DNA from: Bacteroidota bacterium
GTDB taxonomy: Bacteria > Bacteroidota > Bacteroidia > Chitinophagales > BACL12
DNA: 64,000 bases
Direction: 5' to 3'
Assembly: GCA_016706255.1 (NCBI GenBank)
Contig: JADJJZ010000029.1
Span: forward strand, 558,001-622,000
Position numbers and translations under genes: made by a program. The notes under the pieces were generated by a model. It saw nothing but the letters and a program-made list of their open reading frames with translations. It was not told where the DNA came from and made no database searches. Shown piece after piece: positions 37,903-48,318 of this stretch (position 1 is its first letter; each line of letters opens with the position of its first letter).

Positions 37903-40137
37903 ATGTTTAAAATTCGCTCTATAAAAATATTAATGGCATTGAAAATTAATGCTCGTTTTATTTGCATATTATTTTTTGGTTTTTCTTGTCTTTATAATCA
38001 AGCAAATGCACAAGCTACAAGCATAGAATGGTCAAATGCACTAGGCGGCCCGGGTTATGAAGATGCAACGGATGTTATTCAATCTAATGACGGTGGCTAT
38101 CTCGTTGTTGCTAACTCAAGAGAAGTAGGTGGTGATGTGACAGGTTTTTATGGTGGAGCAGTAGACATTTGGTTAACTAAATTAGATAGTTCCGGAAATC
38201 TTGTTTGGCAAAAAAATTATGGAGGTTCAAATTTTGAACAATCATGTTCCGGTATTGCGACTATAGATGGTGGATATATTATAACCGGTTATTCTTCTTC
38301 TATGGATTTTGATGTCAGTTTTAATCATGGGCTTTTTGATGCATGGCTTTTCAAAATTGATTCAATTGGTAATTTACAGTGGGAAAAGTCATATGGAGGT
38401 TCCAAGACTGAAATAGCATGGGCAATATGTCCAACTCAAGATGGAAATTTTGTATTCGCAGGATATAGCTATTCAAATGATGGTGATTTGACATCTCATT
38501 ACGGTACCACGGCTACTTCAGACTTTTGGATTGTAAAAATCGACAATACAGGTAACATCATTTGGCAAAAATCATACGGCAGTACGGAAGATGACTATGC
38601 ATATGGTGTTGTGGAGCTATTCAATGGTGATATTACAGTCGGTGGAGTAACACAATGGGGAGATGGTGATGTAATAGGATTTCATGGCGGTATTGGGGTT
38701 GAAGATGGATGGGTAATTGATTTAGATTCTAATGGCGCATTGAAATGGAGTAAAGCTTATGGTGGTACAGACTATGACGTTATATGGGATATCACTAAGG
38801 CGTCTGATTCCACAATTCACTGTGTTGGACAAGCAAAATCATTTGATGGAGATATAACAGACCATAAAGGAACTCCGGATGATTATTATTTAGATGATTG
38901 CATGTATCTAAGGCTTGATTCTTCTGGGAATTTACTTACAGAAAAGTGCTTTGGAGGGTCAGGCAGTGATGTTGGGTTCTCATTAAATGCAACAATGGAT
39001 GGGACTGTTATATTAGGAGCTAATTCATCAAGTAATGATGGAGATGTATCAGGACATCACGGGGGTGAATATACTAGTGATTTTTGGATAGTGAAGCTGG
39101 ACTCTTTTGCTAATATCGAATGGTCTGTATCGCTTGGTGGTGATACCGCAGATGCCAGTTATTCCATCATTCAAGCACCTGATTCTGGGTATGTTACTGT
39201 TGGAATTTGTGTATCAGAAAATGGTGATGTAGTTGACCACTATCCAGGCACATTACACTGGGATTCCTGGGTGGTTAAACTCAATAAAACCTGTCCTGGA
39301 ATTTTATATTATGCTGATAAGGATGGTGATGGTTACGGTGATCCAACTGATATACAAATGTTTTGCTCAGATATGGTTGGATATGTATTAAATAATTTAG
39401 ACTGTAATGATAATGATGCAGAAATTAATCCTACAATAGCTGAAATATGTAACACGTTAGACGATAATTGTAATGGTATTGTTGATGAAGGCCTAGCATT
39501 GTTTACCCTTTTTCGAGATTTAGATGGTGATACTTTTGGGAATGATACTGATTTTATAACATCGTGTCTTGAATATATTTCAGGTTTTGTTTTAGACTCA
39601 ACCGATTGTAATGATACTAACGAATTTATTTTTCCGGGTGCTGAAGAACTTTGCAACTACCTCGATGATGATTGTGATGGTATTACCGATGATAATGTCA
39701 CCTTCATACAAAGTTTTATTGATGCTGATAATGACAATTTCGGAAACCCTGATTTTGATTCCATCGCCTGCGAAATTCCATCCGGTTACGTTTTATCCAA
39801 CACCGACTGCGACGACACCAATCCCGACATCTACCCCGGCGCACCCGAACTCCTCAACGGCCTCGATGATGATTGCGACCAAATTGCTGATGAAGGTTTA
39901 GCAATAACAGTTATTGTAAAAAATACAATAAGTATTTTCCCGAATCCGGTAAATAATATATTATTTATTCAATCGGATGCAACACAACAAATAACAATTG
40001 TAAATCAATTAGGAGAAGAAATATTACAGACAAATTTATTTATTGGATTAAATACGATTTCGGTAGCCGATTTTGCGAGTGGTGTGTATTGGGTGAAAGT
40101 GGAGGATGGGGAGATGGTGGTTTGGGTTAAGGAGTGA
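37903..40137 (+). CDS. Paralogue D: repeat/MopE/T9SS sorting protein, the intact copy
   Basis: The only member of the family with an unbroken frame (744 residues). Order: signal peptide 1-37 or, from the internal ATG, about 27 residues (ending QANAQ); eight or so repeats of about 50 residues to about 460; four MopE-like modules at about 463-665 with DKDGDGYGDPTD, LDCNDND, EICNTLDDNCNG, ELCNYLDDDCDG and DDDCDQIADEGL; sorting domain at about 675-744 (IFPNPVN, ASGVYWVKVED). MopE-like units are Asp-rich and likely bind calcium or another metal. It should be secreted by T9SS and attached to the surface. Genes B, C and D have 26-base spacers and probably one promoter before B. Confidence 0.92.
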   Translation: MFKIRSIKILMALKINARFICILFFGFSCLYNQANAQATSIEWSNALGGPGYEDATDVIQSNDGGYLVVANSREVGGDVTGFYGGAVDIWLTKLDSSGNLVWQKNYGGSNFEQSCSGIATIDGGYIITGYSSSMDFDVSFNHGLFDAWLFKIDSIGNLQWEKSYGGSKTEIAWAICPTQDGNFVFAGYSYSNDGDLTSHYGTTATSDFWIVKIDNTGNIIWQKSYGSTEDDYAYGVVELFNGDITVGGVTQWGDGDVIGFHGGIGVEDGWVIDLDSNGALKWSKAYGGTDYDVIWDITKASDSTIHCVGQAKSFDGDITDHKGTPDDYYLDDCMYLRLDSSGNLLTEKCFGGSGSDVGFSLNATMDGTVILGANSSSNDGDVSGHHGGEYTSDFWIVKLDSFANIEWSVSLGGDTADASYSIIQAPDSGYVTVGICVSENGDVVDHYPGTLHWDSWVVKLNKTCPGILYYADKDGDGYGDPTDIQMFCSDMVGYVLNNLDCNDNDAEINPTIAEICNTLDDNCNGIVDEGLALFTLFRDLDGDTFGNDTDFITSCLEYISGFVLDSTDCNDTNEFIFPGAEELCNYLDDDCDGITDDNVTFIQSFIDADNDNFGNPDFDSIACEIPSGYVLSNTDCDDTNPDIYPGAPELLNGLDDDCDQIADEGLAITVIVKNTISIFPNPVNNILFIQSDATQQITIVNQLGEEILQTNLFIGLNTISVADFASGVYWVKVEDGEMVVWVKE

Positions 40138-40258
40138 GTTGGGAAAATACCCCAATTGTGAATACCAAGCCCTGTGTGAACGGCGTCTCGCCTGTCATTA
40201 GTTTTTATTAAATTTTATCACAAGTATTTACTACCTTAGTAGTCCCGACGAAAAATAC

Positions 40259-42582
40259 ATGAAATCACTAATTTTTATCTACATGTTTATTTTTATAGTG
40301 CAAGCAAGATTTGCTCAAGCACCGGATATTATTTGGCAAAAATCTTTTGGTGGAAGTGATTACGACCAACCTGCTAAAATTATAACTGCTCCAGATTCTA
40401 GTTTTTTATTATTTGGTGACACGCGATCGGTGGATTTTGATATTGAGAATAATCATGGTTCACGAGATATTTGGTTATTAAACATTGATGTCAGTGGAAA
40501 TTTACTTTGGGAAAATACTTATGGCGGTTCGAGCATTGATTATGGTAGATCGTTAACGATTGGTAATGATAATCAAGTATTAATGACAGGTTATACAAAT
40601 TCGATAGACGGAGATGTCTCTGAATTTTATGGTATTTATGATTATTGGACTGTCGCCTCTGATTTATTGGGTACAATTGTGTGGGGAAAAAATTTTGGTG
40701 GTAGTGAATACGATGGATCCAGAGGGATAAGTGAACTTTTAGATGGATATTTGATAATAGGTGACTCTAAATCATCCGATGGTGATGTATTAGGGTTACA
40801 TGGAATTACTAATTCAGATTTTTGGGTGATCAAAATATCTAATGAAGGCGACCTTATTTGGCAAAAATGCTATGGTTCCAATAACACAGAGCAACCAAAC
40901 TCAATAGTTAAAACATTAGAAAATGAGTATATAATTGCTGGGACCACCTTAGGAGAAGGGGGCGACGTGACAGGTAATCATGGATCTACTGATATCTGGG
41001 TAATAAAAATTGATTCAGTAGGGAATTTAATTTGGCAAAAATGTTATGGTGGATCTGACGTTGATGGTATAAGTAAGATTTTAAATACACCTGATGGCGG
41101 ATTTATACTCAGTGGTGAAACATATTCAAATAATGGTGATGTTTCAGGTTTTCATGGTGGAATAAATGATGGATGGATAATAAAAATTGACAGCATTGGA
41201 AATATAGAATGGCAAAAGTGTTATGGCGGCTCTGGTAGTGATGAAATTTATTCTATTATTTTACTTGATGACGGTAATTTTTTATTCGGAGGTCGGTCTA
41301 CTTCTGCAGACGGAGACTTAACTGAAAATAAGGATGGAAATGATTGTTGGTTAGTTAAAATTAACCCAGAAGGCGATATAATTTGGCAAAAATCGTTTGG
41401 AGGATATGATGAAGATGTAATTTATGATATTGTTGAAGCTGAAAATGGGGATATTATTTTTTTAGCCGAAAGTCTTTCTTCTGATGGTGATTTAACTTTA
41501 AATATGGGAAATTGGGATTTTTGGGTTGTGCGATTAGGTTATTGTACAACCAAATATTTTGAGGACACCGATGGCGATGGTTACGGAGATATTTCTTCAG
41601 ATACATTATCTTGCGAATTACCCACGGTTATGTTTTAGACTCCACCGATTGCAACGATTTAAATCCCGAAATCCATCCAACATTAACAGATATTTGTAAT
41701 GTGATTGATGATAATTGTAACGGATTAACAGATGAAGATGCAACATTTGTTACCTATTTCGCAGATATTGATGGTGATACTTTTGGTGATGTATTAAATG
41801 ATTCAACTGCTTGTAATGAATTAATTGGTTATGTGTTAGATAATACCGATTGCAACGATTTAAATCCCGAAATTCATCCAACATTAACAGATATTTGTAA
41901 TGCCATTGATGATAATTGTAACGGATTAACAGATGAAGATGCAACATTTGTTACTTATTTTGCAGATATTGATGGAGATACTTTTGGTGATATATTAAAT
42001 GATTCAACTGCATGTAATGAATTAATCGGTTATGTGTTGGATAATACTGATTGCAACGATACCAATAATGCAATCTTCCCCGGCGTCACCGAACTCTGCA
42101 ACTACCTCGATGATGATTGTGACGGAATAACAGATGATAATGTCACCTTCATTCAAAGTTTTATTGATGCCGACAACGACAATTTCGGAAACCCTGATTT
42201 TGATTCCATCGCATGCGAAATTCCACCCGGCTACGTTTTATCCAACACCGACTGCAATGACACCAATCCCGACATCTACCCCGGCGCACCGGAACTCCTC
42301 AACGGCCTCGACGACGATTGCGACCAAATTGCTGATGAAGGTTTAGCAATAACAGATATTGTAAAACATACAATAAGTATTTTCCCGAATCCGGTAAATG
42401 CGATTTTATTTATTCAATCGGATGCGATACATAAAATTACTATTGTAAATCAATTAGGAGAAGAAATATTATACACCAATTTATTTATCGGTATAAATAC
42501 CATTTCTGTAGCAGATTTTGCGAGTGGTGTGTATTGGGTGAAAGCGGAGGATCTGGAGATGGTGGTTTGGGTGAAGGAGTGA
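40259..42582 (+). CDS. Paralogue E: repeat/MopE/T9SS sorting protein, frameshifted
   Basis: Signal peptide MKSLIFIYMFIFIVQARFAQ; TACCTTAG lies ten bases before the ATG. It has about eight propeller-like repeats to residue 430. At 41621-41623 CCCACGG needs one more C to read CELPHGYVLDSTDCND; as written, translation stops at 41638. The downstream frame remains open from 41611 to the normal stop at 42582. It includes a 67-residue MopE unit (DLNPEIHP...DATFVTYFADIDGDTFGD) present twice in tandem with a 201-base period, then the shared GC-rich modules, and a sorting domain ending MVVWVKE. Confidence 0.86.
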
Positions 42583-42774
42583 GTTGGGGGGTAAGATTGA
42601 AACAGCCATTGAGCATCCATTGAATCAAAATTGAACAAGATTGCACAAAATTGAACAAAATTGAACCATTCAGATTGCTATCAGGAGAATTAAAATTGAG
42701 GTTGGATTTTCGCATTAAAATTTTGATTCAATTTTAAAATTTGAAATGATGTAAACAATATTTTCCTCAAAAAT

Positions 42775-42835
42775 GTCATGCATGTTATTTTGTAGGGACG
42801 TATTGCATGCGTCCTTACAAAATAATTTGAAGGAC
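42775..42835. repeat. Type 2 palindromic repeat behind paralogue E
   Basis: GTCATGCATG..TTATTTTGTAGGGACG / CGTCCTTACAAAATAA..GAAGGAC; the inner stem is intact, the outer stem is degraded by mismatches. It sits in a 575-base gap, the first 400 bases of which repeat the sequence found after paralogue H. Confidence 0.8.
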
Positions 42836-42852
42836 GTTTACGAAGTGATAAA

Positions 42853-42970
42853 TTAAAGATTTAATCTTTTACAAATACAGTTGTAGTATACAAATTCCCT
42901 GTATACAAGTAAATTAAATATAAACCAGCGCTTAATTCAGAAGCATCAAAATTAAATGGTGATTGAATTT
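42853..42970 (-). pseudogene. C-terminal remnant of a paralogue-I-like gene
   Basis: On the minus strand this encodes KIQSPFNFDASELSAGLYLI, then YLYTGNLYTTTVFVKD and a stop, with nothing coding upstream. It is almost identical to the 3' end of paralogue I (50807-50920) but keeps a G that I lacks, so it shows the correct family ending. It comes as part of a copied block (42583-42970 resembles 50553-50925). Confidence 0.75.
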
Positions 42971-43157
42971 TATTGATTAATTCCAATTTAACGAATATTG
43001 ACTTCTTTAAAAAAATTACTTTTCTGATTTATAACTCTTACTATATCAATTCAGCAGTTGACGTAACCATATTAATTACTGTGAAATTGGAAAGTTCTTA
43101 CTTGAAAAACAAACTTTTTCACATTAAATTTGAGTGAATTTGCTAGATTCTTTTTAA

Positions 43158-45734
43158 ATGAGTAACCAAAAACACCCCTTTTTGATACTATTGATGACTT
43201 TTGTTGTCTTTTGTAATTCTGGATATAGCCAAACACCAGACATGCGAATAGTCTATCTAAGTTCAGAGTCAGGAGAACCACTTGGCTATAATGGTAACAT
43301 AGAACTTCTAAATAGTGTTTTTACCCCCAGTGGATGGGAGCATTTATACTATGAATCAATTGATACATCAGGGTTGTTTTCTAATGAAACTTGTCTTCTG
43401 TTTTTGGAGGGTAGCTATTCCACTTTTTCTGATTTGACGGATTTCTATATAGATTATTATTATGAAATCGAGCAGTATGTTTTTAACGGCGGTCACCTTT
43501 TTGTTAATATGTATTCTGCCGGTAATATATTTCTTGGATTTGATAGTATCAATAAAATTGATAATGGATTCGGTTCGATTTACGGCTATCATGATGATGA
43601 TTCTTTGAATTCATTATTTTTTGGTCCACTTTATCCAATAACAAATCCCCTTGTTGGTATATACGGTGGATTTGGTCCACAAGCAGGTTATGGTACATTT
43701 TCCGGAGGTGACTATGATGTATATTTGTTTGATTTAACAGAACAATCTTTCGGAGGAGATACCTCTGCATATAGAGAAATTGCTATTGGGAAAATATTTG
43801 GTTCAGGAGAATTAATATTTGCAAATTTGACAATTGGTAATTGGGTGGACTATACTGCCACTTATAAAAATTTGCGTACAAATATTCTCTGGAAACTTTC
43901 ACCATGTTTACATGCTGAAAATGACATAGGCGTTCAAGCATTAATAACTCCTGCGAATTCTTGCAATTTAACTGCTGAAGAATCTTTAAATATTTTGGTT
44001 CATAATTTTGGCTTCGCAGACCAAGATACATTTGATCTGAGTTTTCAGATTGATGGCGGTGCAATTATCACGGAATCCTTCTCAGAAAATTTATCAGCAT
44101 ATTTATCTGATACAATTTCCTTTGTTGCAACTGCCGATTTTTCTGAATGTGGAGCGCATGAAATAAAAGTATGGACTAATTTATTGAGCGATACGATATA
44201 TCAAAACGATACTTTAATATATACAGTCGCGAATATATGCGCTTCTGAATCTACTATTGGTTTACCTAATGAAATTTGCTATTTAAGTGATCTTATCATT
44301 GCCAACCCTGAGGTTGGAGGAGGTTATTGGGAAGGGCTTGGAATTATTGATGGAGATTTGGGAGTTTTAGACCCTGAAATTATAGGTGCAGGAAATGATG
44401 CTGTTATTTCTTACACATACCAAACAGCAATAGATTATACTCGCCAAATAATTCCATTTGAACCACCCGCATTTACTGACTCAACTATTGTTTCATTAAT
44501 ATTAAATGATGATGTGGATACACTCTTATTACCTTTTGATTTTGTATTCTTTTCTAATTCCTACGATGTTTGTTATCCTGCAAGTAATGGATATATTGCA
44601 TTTGGGGAACCACATGACACTTGGTATATAAGCATCCCAGATGTTGGTGGCATAAACAATTTATTAGCTCTTGCAGGATATGACCTGAACCCAACAACCG
44701 GAGGAAGTATTTACTATTCGATTACCGGGTCGTTCCCTTATCGTCAATTACAATTACGATATTATGATGTACCTCTTTCAATCTCACCAGATCATTTTAT
44801 TGATGTAACAACGGTATTATATGAGACCACTAATATTATTGATATATTCGTTGATAAATTGCCAGATGTTGGTGTATTAGGTTTTGTACAAGGAATCTCA
44901 AATATTGACGGAACTCAATATTATTATACAAAAACAACGGGAACTCCAGTTTGGTTTATAGGGGCAAATGATACAGCCTTCCGATTTATTCCAACTTTAT
45001 GCCCTCGTACCATTTTTGATACAATTCATATTGTTGGAAATGATACAGAAGACCTTTTAGGCCCGGATACTTTATTTTGTTTCGGAGATAGCGTTGAACT
45101 ACTGTCAAATACCAGTAGTAGTTATTATTTATGGAATACAGGGGATACAACACAATCAATTTTCGTTGACGAGACAGGATTATATACCATTGAATTAGAA
45201 TACATTTTGGGATGCAATATTATAGATACAATTAATGTTATAGAGCTAGACAGCATTATTTTAAATATTTCTTCGACACCTACAGATACAGACGTAAATA
45301 CAGGTACCGCAACTGTAGAGGTGATTTCAGGTGGAGTAGCTCCATATACATATCTTTGGGACACAGGTGAAATAGCTTCAACAATTGAAAATCTTACCGC
45401 AGGTATCTATGTGGTCGAGGTTACAGACTCCTTCGGGTGCAAAACCACTGCATCTGTTGCAGTTGATAAAAATGTTTCGATTGGAGATTTTGAGACCTAT
45501 AATTTATTAACTATTTTCCCTAACCCATCGACTAATTCATTTAGTGTTAAATTAAATTCAAACGTATATGAAGCAAATTGTGAATTGACTAATCTTGATG
45601 GAAAAGCAATTTTTAAAAGTAAAATTAATTCAGCTAACTTTGAAATAAACACCTCGCAATTTGTTAGAGGAGTTTATTTTTTAATAATTAGAACAAACTC
45701 AGGAAACTACTTTTCAAAAGTAGTGCTGCAATAA
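43158..45734 (+). CDS. Gene F: large secreted protein with SprB-type repeat and T9SS sorting domain
   Basis: An 858-residue protein, not part of the repeat family around it. A signal peptide ends near residue 25 (GYSQ). Residues 28-245 look like a ThuA/DUF-type Rossmann-like or glycoside-associated domain (MRIVYLSSESGEPLGYNG ... VFNGGHLFVNMYS) of uncertain kind. Two or three Ig/CARDB-like beta domains follow, with a long beta region at 430-620. A SprB repeat (GGVAPYTYLWDTGEIASTIE) lies near 705-760 and a sorting domain (TIFPNPSTNSFSV ... FVRGVYFLII) at the end. SprB repeats occur in gliding-motility adhesins. The frame is intact. Confidence 0.82.
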   Translation: MSNQKHPFLILLMTFVVFCNSGYSQTPDMRIVYLSSESGEPLGYNGNIELLNSVFTPSGWEHLYYESIDTSGLFSNETCLLFLEGSYSTFSDLTDFYIDYYYEIEQYVFNGGHLFVNMYSAGNIFLGFDSINKIDNGFGSIYGYHDDDSLNSLFFGPLYPITNPLVGIYGGFGPQAGYGTFSGGDYDVYLFDLTEQSFGGDTSAYREIAIGKIFGSGELIFANLTIGNWVDYTATYKNLRTNILWKLSPCLHAENDIGVQALITPANSCNLTAEESLNILVHNFGFADQDTFDLSFQIDGGAIITESFSENLSAYLSDTISFVATADFSECGAHEIKVWTNLLSDTIYQNDTLIYTVANICASESTIGLPNEICYLSDLIIANPEVGGGYWEGLGIIDGDLGVLDPEIIGAGNDAVISYTYQTAIDYTRQIIPFEPPAFTDSTIVSLILNDDVDTLLLPFDFVFFSNSYDVCYPASNGYIAFGEPHDTWYISIPDVGGINNLLALAGYDLNPTTGGSIYYSITGSFPYRQLQLRYYDVPLSISPDHFIDVTTVLYETTNIIDIFVDKLPDVGVLGFVQGISNIDGTQYYYTKTTGTPVWFIGANDTAFRFIPTLCPRTIFDTIHIVGNDTEDLLGPDTLFCFGDSVELLSNTSSSYYLWNTGDTTQSIFVDETGLYTIELEYILGCNIIDTINVIELDSIILNISSTPTDTDVNTGTATVEVISGGVAPYTYLWDTGEIASTIENLTAGIYVVEVTDSFGCKTTASVAVDKNVSIGDFETYNLLTIFPNPSTNSFSVKLNSNVYEANCELTNLDGKAIFKSKINSANFEINTSQFVRGVYFLIIRTNSGNYFSKVVLQ

Positions 45735-45935
45735 AAGTGGTTATTTATGAAAATATTTAATTACGACTCAAACATGTGTTTAACTTATCCAACAGATAGA
45801 GTTCCGTATGTGATATTTTTTTGCAATGGGGAGACCACATAAATACAAATTAGCGAAATTAATACCATTTGTAAGACGTAATTAACTTGTATGCTGCGAA
45901 TTAATTTATCAAAATTCCATATCTAGCAAGACTGC

Positions 45936-46104
45936 TGGACGCATGCAATTCGTCCCTACAGCCATAGGCCAATTGCTCAATTAGGTTGCAAAAGCACAAT
46001 TTGAAAAAAGGGCATTTCGCAATTTGACTTTTCACTCAAAATTGTCCTGCCTGTTATTTTGTAGGGACGTATTGCATGCGTCCTTACAAAATAAGAGGCA
46101 GGAC
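45936..46104. repeat. Composite palindromic element before paralogue G, type 1 part truncated
   Basis: The left type 1 arm has been replaced by unrelated bases; GGACG-CATGCAATT-CGTCCCTACAGCCATAGGCC remains. A complete type 2 follows at 46044-46104 (GTCCTGC/GCAGGAC outside). From about 45945 to the start of gene G the sequence matches that before gene A. The rest of the 625-base gap (45735 onward) shows no gene; the first part is AT-rich. Confidence 0.8.
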
Positions 46105-46359
46105 AGTTTAAAGTTGAGGATGACAATGATTTTAAAAATGTAAATGCTTGTCCGAGATGCGTTGCGTTTCTAAAAAAAGATTATTCTTAAACAAGCCTGC
46201 AAAAAATTAGAACGATGATGCACCTATCTACTGCAAATAAATTCATCATACTTCCGTGTCCCAAATGCTTATTTTTTTATGAGAATTTATTACAAATGGT
46301 TAAAATGTGGCTTTCACAGTTACCTCAAAAAACATTATCTTAGCTTTAATATTATCTCC

Positions 46360-48292
46360 ATGAAGATTATAGTATTCATCTTGGTGTTTACACTTAGCTT
46401 TAGTGCGGATGCTCAGGTGCCTGAAATCGAGTGGCAGCGGAACTATGGCGGTTCTGGTTGGGACATTCCTTTTAAAATTTTATTTACTCCATCAGATAGT
46501 GGTTATATAGTTGCAGGCGTTTCAGGGTCTGATGATGGTGATCTTACAGAAAGCAATGGCTATGATGATTATTGGGTGGTTAAACTGGATAGCGTAGGAA
46601 ACATTTTGTGGCAAAACACTTATGGAGGCTCAAGTTTTGATCAATGCAATGATATAGTGTTAACATCGGACGGAGGTTATTTATTGGCCGGATATATTTA
46701 TTCAAATGATGGCGATATTACATTAAATCATGGAGACGTAGATTATTGGGTGGTTAAAATCAGTGTAACAGGTGTAATCGAGTGGCAAAAATCATTTGGT
46801 GGTGTTGAAACCGATTTTGCGAACCATATACTTACATTACCATCTGGTAATTTTATGATTATTGGCGGGTCAAGTTCTAACGACGGGGATGTTTTAGAAC
46901 ACCACAATACTCCTACGCTGACAAACGATATTTGGGTAATTGAAATTGACCCTATTGGCAATTTACTTTCGAGTAAATGTTATGGTTCCTATTTTGATGA
47001 AAGAGCCGGGGATTTAATTTTATTAGATGATGGCATTGCGATAGTAGGAACCACATTTGGTTCAGGTGGTGATGTTACCTCTCATGATGGTGCCACAGAT
47101 TTTTGGTTATTTAAAATTGACTTCGATGGCAATATAATCTGGGATCGTTCATTTGGGAGGAGATGATTATGATTGGGGATATTCAATAGGTAAAAAAACA
47201 AACGGAGATTTAGTTATTTGTGGTATTACTTCTTCAGTCGATGGTGATATTATTGATTATAATGGAGGGACAGCTGATGCTTTGGTAGTTATAGTAGATA
47301 GTATAGGTAATTTAGAAAGTTCGCATTGTTTCGGTGGTAGTTTGTATGATGAAAGCGATGATCTAATTGTAATTGATAATAATCAAATTCTAATATGTGG
47401 TTCAACAGCCTCAATTGATGGTGATATGACAGAAAATAATGGGAGTAATGATTTTTGGATAGCCATGATTGATACAATAGGAAATGTTCATTGGCAAAAA
47501 TCACTCGGCGGTTCAATAGATGAAGCAGCTTATGCAATTGCTACAACTCCAGATGAAAATTCGTATATAACCGCAGGGCGTAGTCACTCATCTGATGTTG
47601 ACGTCGAAGCAAACTTTGGGAGTTATGATTTTTGGGTAGTAAAATTAAATATTTGTGAAACGCTGTATTTTTTGGATGCAGACGGTGATGGATTTGGTGA
47701 TATTACTAATGATTCAAGTGCATGTGATATACCTTTGGGATATGTTATTGATTCAACCGATTGTAATGATTCATTAAATTTTATAAATCCTTCAGTAAAA
47801 GAAATTTGCAATTACATTGATGATAATTGCAATGGTGAAATTGATGAAGGTCTAACATTAATACTTACATTTGAAGATTTAGACAGTGATAGTTATGGCA
47901 ATGAATTAATTGATTCTATCGCATGCGAAATTCCACCCGGTTACGTTTTATCCAACACCGACTGCAACGACACCAATCCCGACATCTACCCCGGCGCCCC
48001 CGAACTCCTCAACGGCCTCGACGACGATTGCGACCAAATAGCTGATGAAGGTTTACCTACAACAGATATTGTAAAAAATACAATAAGTATTTTCCCGAAT
48101 CCGGTAAATAATATATTATTTATTCAATCAGATGCAACACAACAAATAACAATTGTAAATCAATTAGGAGAAGAAATATTACACACAAATTTATTTATTG
48201 GATTAAATACCATTTCGGTAGCAGATTTTGCGAGTGGTGTGTATTGGGTGAAAGTGGAAAATGGGGAGATGGTGGTTTGGGTGAAGGAGTGA
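46360..48292 (+). CDS. Paralogue G: repeat/MopE/T9SS sorting protein, frameshifted
   Basis: Start ATG at 46360 (MKIIVFILVFTLSFSADAQ), with TATCTTAG 17 bases before it, as in A, its closest relative. About eight repeats. At 47155-47157 a GGG stands where GG is expected (TTTGGGAGGAGAT for TTTGGAGGAGAT; paralogue A reads STFGGDDYD), so the first frame ends at 47166 while the second, from GGDDYDWGYSIG onward, is open to 48292. That second part has the remaining repeats, MopE modules and the complete sorting domain (IFPNPVN ... MVVWVKE). The shared GC-rich module begins at about 47925. Confidence 0.86.
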
Positions 48293-48318
48293 TTGTGCGA
48301 AATTAAAATGAAAAAATT

